DNA from: Micrococcales bacterium
GTDB taxonomy: Bacteria; Actinomycetota; Actinomycetes; Actinomycetales; Dermatophilaceae
Length of the DNA stretch: 7,770 bases
Direction of reading: 5' to 3'
NCBI GenBank assembly: GCA_030452775.1
Contig: JAKDLQ010000108.1
Coordinates: 1 to 7,770 of the forward strand
Below are positions 6,025 through 7,770 of this stretch, in pieces. The translations under genes and the position numbers were made by a program. The first letter of the stretch is position 1. Each line of letters begins with the position of its first letter. The notes beneath the pieces are model-generated. The model was given only the letters and a program-made list of their open reading frames with translations. It did not search any database and was not told the DNA's origin.

Positions 6025-6132
6025 TTCGAGCCCTCGGGCGAGCCCTGCCAGGGCCTTTGGGGGTTCGCTCAGGGTCTGGTCAGGGTCGACCCGCATGGCT
6101 ACGGCCCGATCGGGGACGCCACTCTAGGAGAC
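6025..6132. promoter_or_regulatory. Divergent promoter region with phased CAGGG repeats
   Basis: This 108-bp gap separates the start of the kinase operon (minus) from the start of the PspC/LiaF-like operon (plus), so it must hold both promoters. CAGGGYC occurs three times on the plus strand at 6049, 6070 and 6081, that is 21 and 11 bp apart, close to two helical turns and one. The first copy is half of the dyad GCCCTG-C-CAGGGC (6042-6054). CGAGCCCT is also repeated directly at 6027 and 6039. TAGAGT on the minus strand (opposite 6122-6127) fits a TANNNT -10 box for the kinase operon, without a clear -35. These repeats are candidate sites for the response regulator, making the module self-regulated, but no known consensus was matched. 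Confidence 0.45.
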
Positions 6133-7401
6133 ATGACGAAACACGGTGACTGCGTGCAGGGGTCCGGCCTCGATCGCTTCTACGACTCTCTTCGCCGGAT
6201 CGGCATAGTGCGCTCATCCAGCGACCGGTGGTTCGGCGGAGTCGCCGCTGGGCTGGCCCGCTGGCTCGGAGTCGATCCGCTCGTCGTCCGGGCGGGCTTC
6301 ATCCTCATCGGCGTCTTCTTCGGTATCGGGATCACCCTCTACCTGGTGCTACTGCTCCTCATGCCGGACGAGCGCGGCCGCGTGTTCATCGAGCGGGCCC
6401 TCAAGCATGGCGAGGGTGGTCCGATCACCCTGCTCGTCTTCACGGTGATCTCGGTGCTCGGCGGAGGCCCCTGGTGGGGTGGAGGCGCAAGCGGCTTGCG
6501 GATTGCGGGCTACGTCGCCATCGCGGCCCTCATCTGGTGGTTCCTCACCCGGACCGAGACCGGCAGTGGGCTCATGGCCAAGAAGCCCTGGACTGCGCCA
6601 GTCGGCCAGGATCCGGCCGATGCTGGCACGTACGTCGGGTCCGATCCCGGCGCGACCATGTCACCCGGCAATGCCGCTGCTGCCGCGGGAGCAGGCCCGG
6701 CGCATCCGGCTGCTACTTTCGCCCCCGCGCCGATCCGGGTGCGGACTCGAAGCATCGGCTTCGCCGGTGGACTTCTCACCCTCGGGCTTGCCATCGTCGC
6801 GGGCGCCGTCACCTTCTCGCTCGCATCAGCGGGTGACTGGAGAGGCAACCACACGGCTGTCGCCGTGGCGGCCGGGCTCGGCGTCCTCGGCTTGGCCCTC
6901 GTCGTGGCCGGCCTCGCCGGTCGGCGGTCCGGCTGGGTCAACTGGCTGGCCTGGCTCGGCATCTGGGCCGTCATCTTCACATCGGCAGTCCCCGCCGGTT
7001 TGACGCAGCCTTGGTCCGTCGGCGACCGGGCCCACACCGTGACGTCGCTCGCCGACACCAATCACTACCAACTCGGTCTGGGCCAGTTGACCGTCGACCT
7101 CAGCGGGGCCGAGCTCGACAGGACCGACGGCGTGGACCACGTCACCGCCTCTCTCGGCGTGGGCGACCTCGTCGTCATCGTGCCCGCCTCGACGAAGGTC
7201 ACCGTCAACGCGGACGGCCGCCTCGGCGAGCTCGTCGCCACGGGGAGTAGCCAGGGCACCGCGGGGGCCCAGGTCAATCGCGACGGGGCCGGGTGGAGCG
7301 AGACCTTGACCTTCGGGCCCCGCACCGGACCCGACGAGCTCGTCGTCGACGCCGAGGTCGGCGTCGGCCAGATCACGGTCAAGACGGGAGCCACCCCATG
7401 A
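6133..7401 (+). CDS. PspC-domain membrane protein with LiaF/toastrack-like C-terminus
   Basis: A 422-aa polytopic membrane protein. Residues about 27-82 form a PspC domain (RWFGGVAAGLARWLGVDP followed by a long hydrophobic helix), related to the PspC domain of the divergent kinase. Further membrane helices lie at about 98-110, 123-138, 208-230, 241-262 and 269-288. An Ala/Pro/Gly-rich linker (about 155-200) separates the two membrane blocks. Residues about 310-418 are a soluble, beta-rich domain with repeating short strands (LGQLTVDLSGAEL, LGVGDLVVIVP, VGVGQITVKTG), like the C-terminal domain of LiaF and other toastrack proteins. In LiaFSR systems such a protein restrains or informs the kinase; here that is inference from domain and position. 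ATG 6133 follows AGGAG with only a 2-base gap. GTG at 6154 is an alternative start. The frame is open a further 1.5 kb upstream, but that is antisense to the kinase and not coding. The stop overlaps the next start (ATGA at 7398-7401). Confidence 0.9.
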   Translation: MTKHGDCVQGSGLDRFYDSLRRIGIVRSSSDRWFGGVAAGLARWLGVDPLVVRAGFILIGVFFGIGITLYLVLLLLMPDERGRVFIERALKHGEGGPITLLVFTVISVLGGGPWWGGGASGLRIAGYVAIAALIWWFLTRTETGSGLMAKKPWTAPVGQDPADAGTYVGSDPGATMSPGNAAAAAGAGPAHPAATFAPAPIRVRTRSIGFAGGLLTLGLAIVAGAVTFSLASAGDWRGNHTAVAVAAGLGVLGLALVVAGLAGRRSGWVNWLAWLGIWAVIFTSAVPAGLTQPWSVGDRAHTVTSLADTNHYQLGLGQLTVDLSGAELDRTDGVDHVTASLGVGDLVVIVPASTKVTVNADGRLGELVATGSSQGTAGAQVNRDGAGWSETLTFGPRTGPDELVVDAEVGVGQITVKTGATP

Positions 7402-7770
7402 GCAATGAGCACAACACGAGCAACCAACACGACCACCCCAGCGAGCACAGCCGCCACAGCGAGGACCCGACGATGAACGTGAGAGCCACAAGCGACCCGA
7501 CGAGACCCTTCCGCGTAGAGCCGGCCGCACCGGTGCCGGATGACGCGGTGAGCCCCGACGTGCCACAGGCCGAATCCCTGCCACAGCAGGAACGCGCGGA
7601 CGTCACGCCGAGCGGACCCACACATCCGGCGCCCGCGAGCTGGCAGGGCGGTCCGGCGCTGGTGACGGTCCGCAAAGGCCCCCGGCCCGCGACGATCCTG
7701 CTCGGCCTGCTGAGCATCCTCGTCGCAGCCTTCGCTTTCGTGCACAACCTCACCGACGCGCGCATCGACG
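7398..7770 (+). CDS. Small membrane protein of unknown function, 3' end cut by window edge
   Basis: The frame is open from ATG 7398 to the window end, giving 124 residues so far. The ATGA overlap with the preceding gene implies the same operon and translational coupling. Residues 1-85 are hydrophilic and probably disordered. The first 20 contain five histidines and several Asn and Ser; the rest is rich in Pro, Ala, Asp and Glu. Then VTVRKGPRPATILLGLLSILVAAFAF (about 89-114) gives a short basic, Pro-containing lead into one clear membrane helix at about 98-116. The RKGPRP-plus-helix pattern recalls small membrane proteins that follow PspC genes in other actinobacteria, but that is from memory. 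An internal ATG at codon 26 (7473) is an alternative start. Function is not known; the position suggests a partner in the PspC module. Confidence 0.8.
   Translation, partial: MSNEHNTSNQHDHPSEHSRHSEDPTMNVRATSDPTRPFRVEPAAPVPDDAVSPDVPQAESLPQQERADVTPSGPTHPAPASWQGGPALVTVRKGPRPATILLGLLSILVAAFAFVHNLTDARID

Noticed and set aside
4612..6132. Plus-strand frame continuing about 1.5 kb upstream of the PspC/LiaF-like gene, as if it were a 929-aa protein
   Set aside because: It is exactly antisense to the well-supported sensor kinase and has the Asp/Arg/Gly-rich composition of reverse-strand high-GC DNA. No domain is recognisable until after the ATG at 6133.
6826..7745. Overlapping minus-strand frames of 226-252 codons at the right end
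   Set aside because: They are antisense to the PspC/LiaF-like gene and the following small membrane protein, which have clear membrane helices and an ATGA junction. The minus frames have no recognisable family.

Overview
The window is high-GC DNA with GTG starts, Shine-Dalgarno-poor (probably leaderless) starts, and gene families typical of actinobacteria. The cystathionine beta-synthase, the small HhH-GPD protein and the PspC-type sensor kinase all resemble actinobacterial versions. A Micrococcales or Intrasporangiaceae-like source is my guess and is not proven by the sequence. There are no RNA genes, transposases, CRISPR arrays or phage genes. The region looks like ordinary chromosome. The most unusual content is in the intergenic DNA and in the envelope-stress signalling genes.

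Layout, left to right. (1) 1-1356, plus: cystathionine beta-synthase, missing only its first few codons. It ends just before a strong hairpin at 1377-1416, which probably serves as a bidirectional terminator. (2) Two minus-strand genes face it: an HhH-GPD base-excision-repair-like gene (1436-2015), broken by one extra base near 1827-1829, and upstream of it an IMPACT/YigZ-family gene (2090-2728). A four-unit 13-bp tandem repeat (2044-2095) lies between these two. (3) 2729-2979 is a divergent intergenic region. It holds a six-unit 9-bp tandem repeat, an 18-bp perfect inverted repeat and a probable leaderless promoter. (4) 2980-3846, plus: a YbfF/ABHD11-like alpha/beta hydrolase. Its 3' end overlaps the next, convergent gene. 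(5) 3794-6024, minus: a two-component operon of a PspC-domain sensor histidine kinase followed by a NarL-type response regulator, coupled through an ATGA overlap. (6) 6025-6132: a short divergent promoter region with helically phased CAGGG repeats. (7) 6133-7401, plus: a second PspC-domain membrane protein with a LiaF/toastrack-like C-terminal domain. It is coupled by another ATGA overlap to (8) 7398-7770+, a partial small membrane protein of unknown function.

Genes in items 5-8 form a back-to-back module. A kinase with its own PspC sensor domain and a regulator with an unusual receiver insertion face a PspC/LiaF-like membrane protein and its small partner. By analogy with LiaFSR/VraTSR and Psp systems, I infer an envelope-stress circuit in which the membrane protein is both a target and a modulator of the kinase. 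Genes in items 1-4 look like unrelated housekeeping functions: transsulfuration, DNA repair, a conserved translation-stress-related protein and an esterase.
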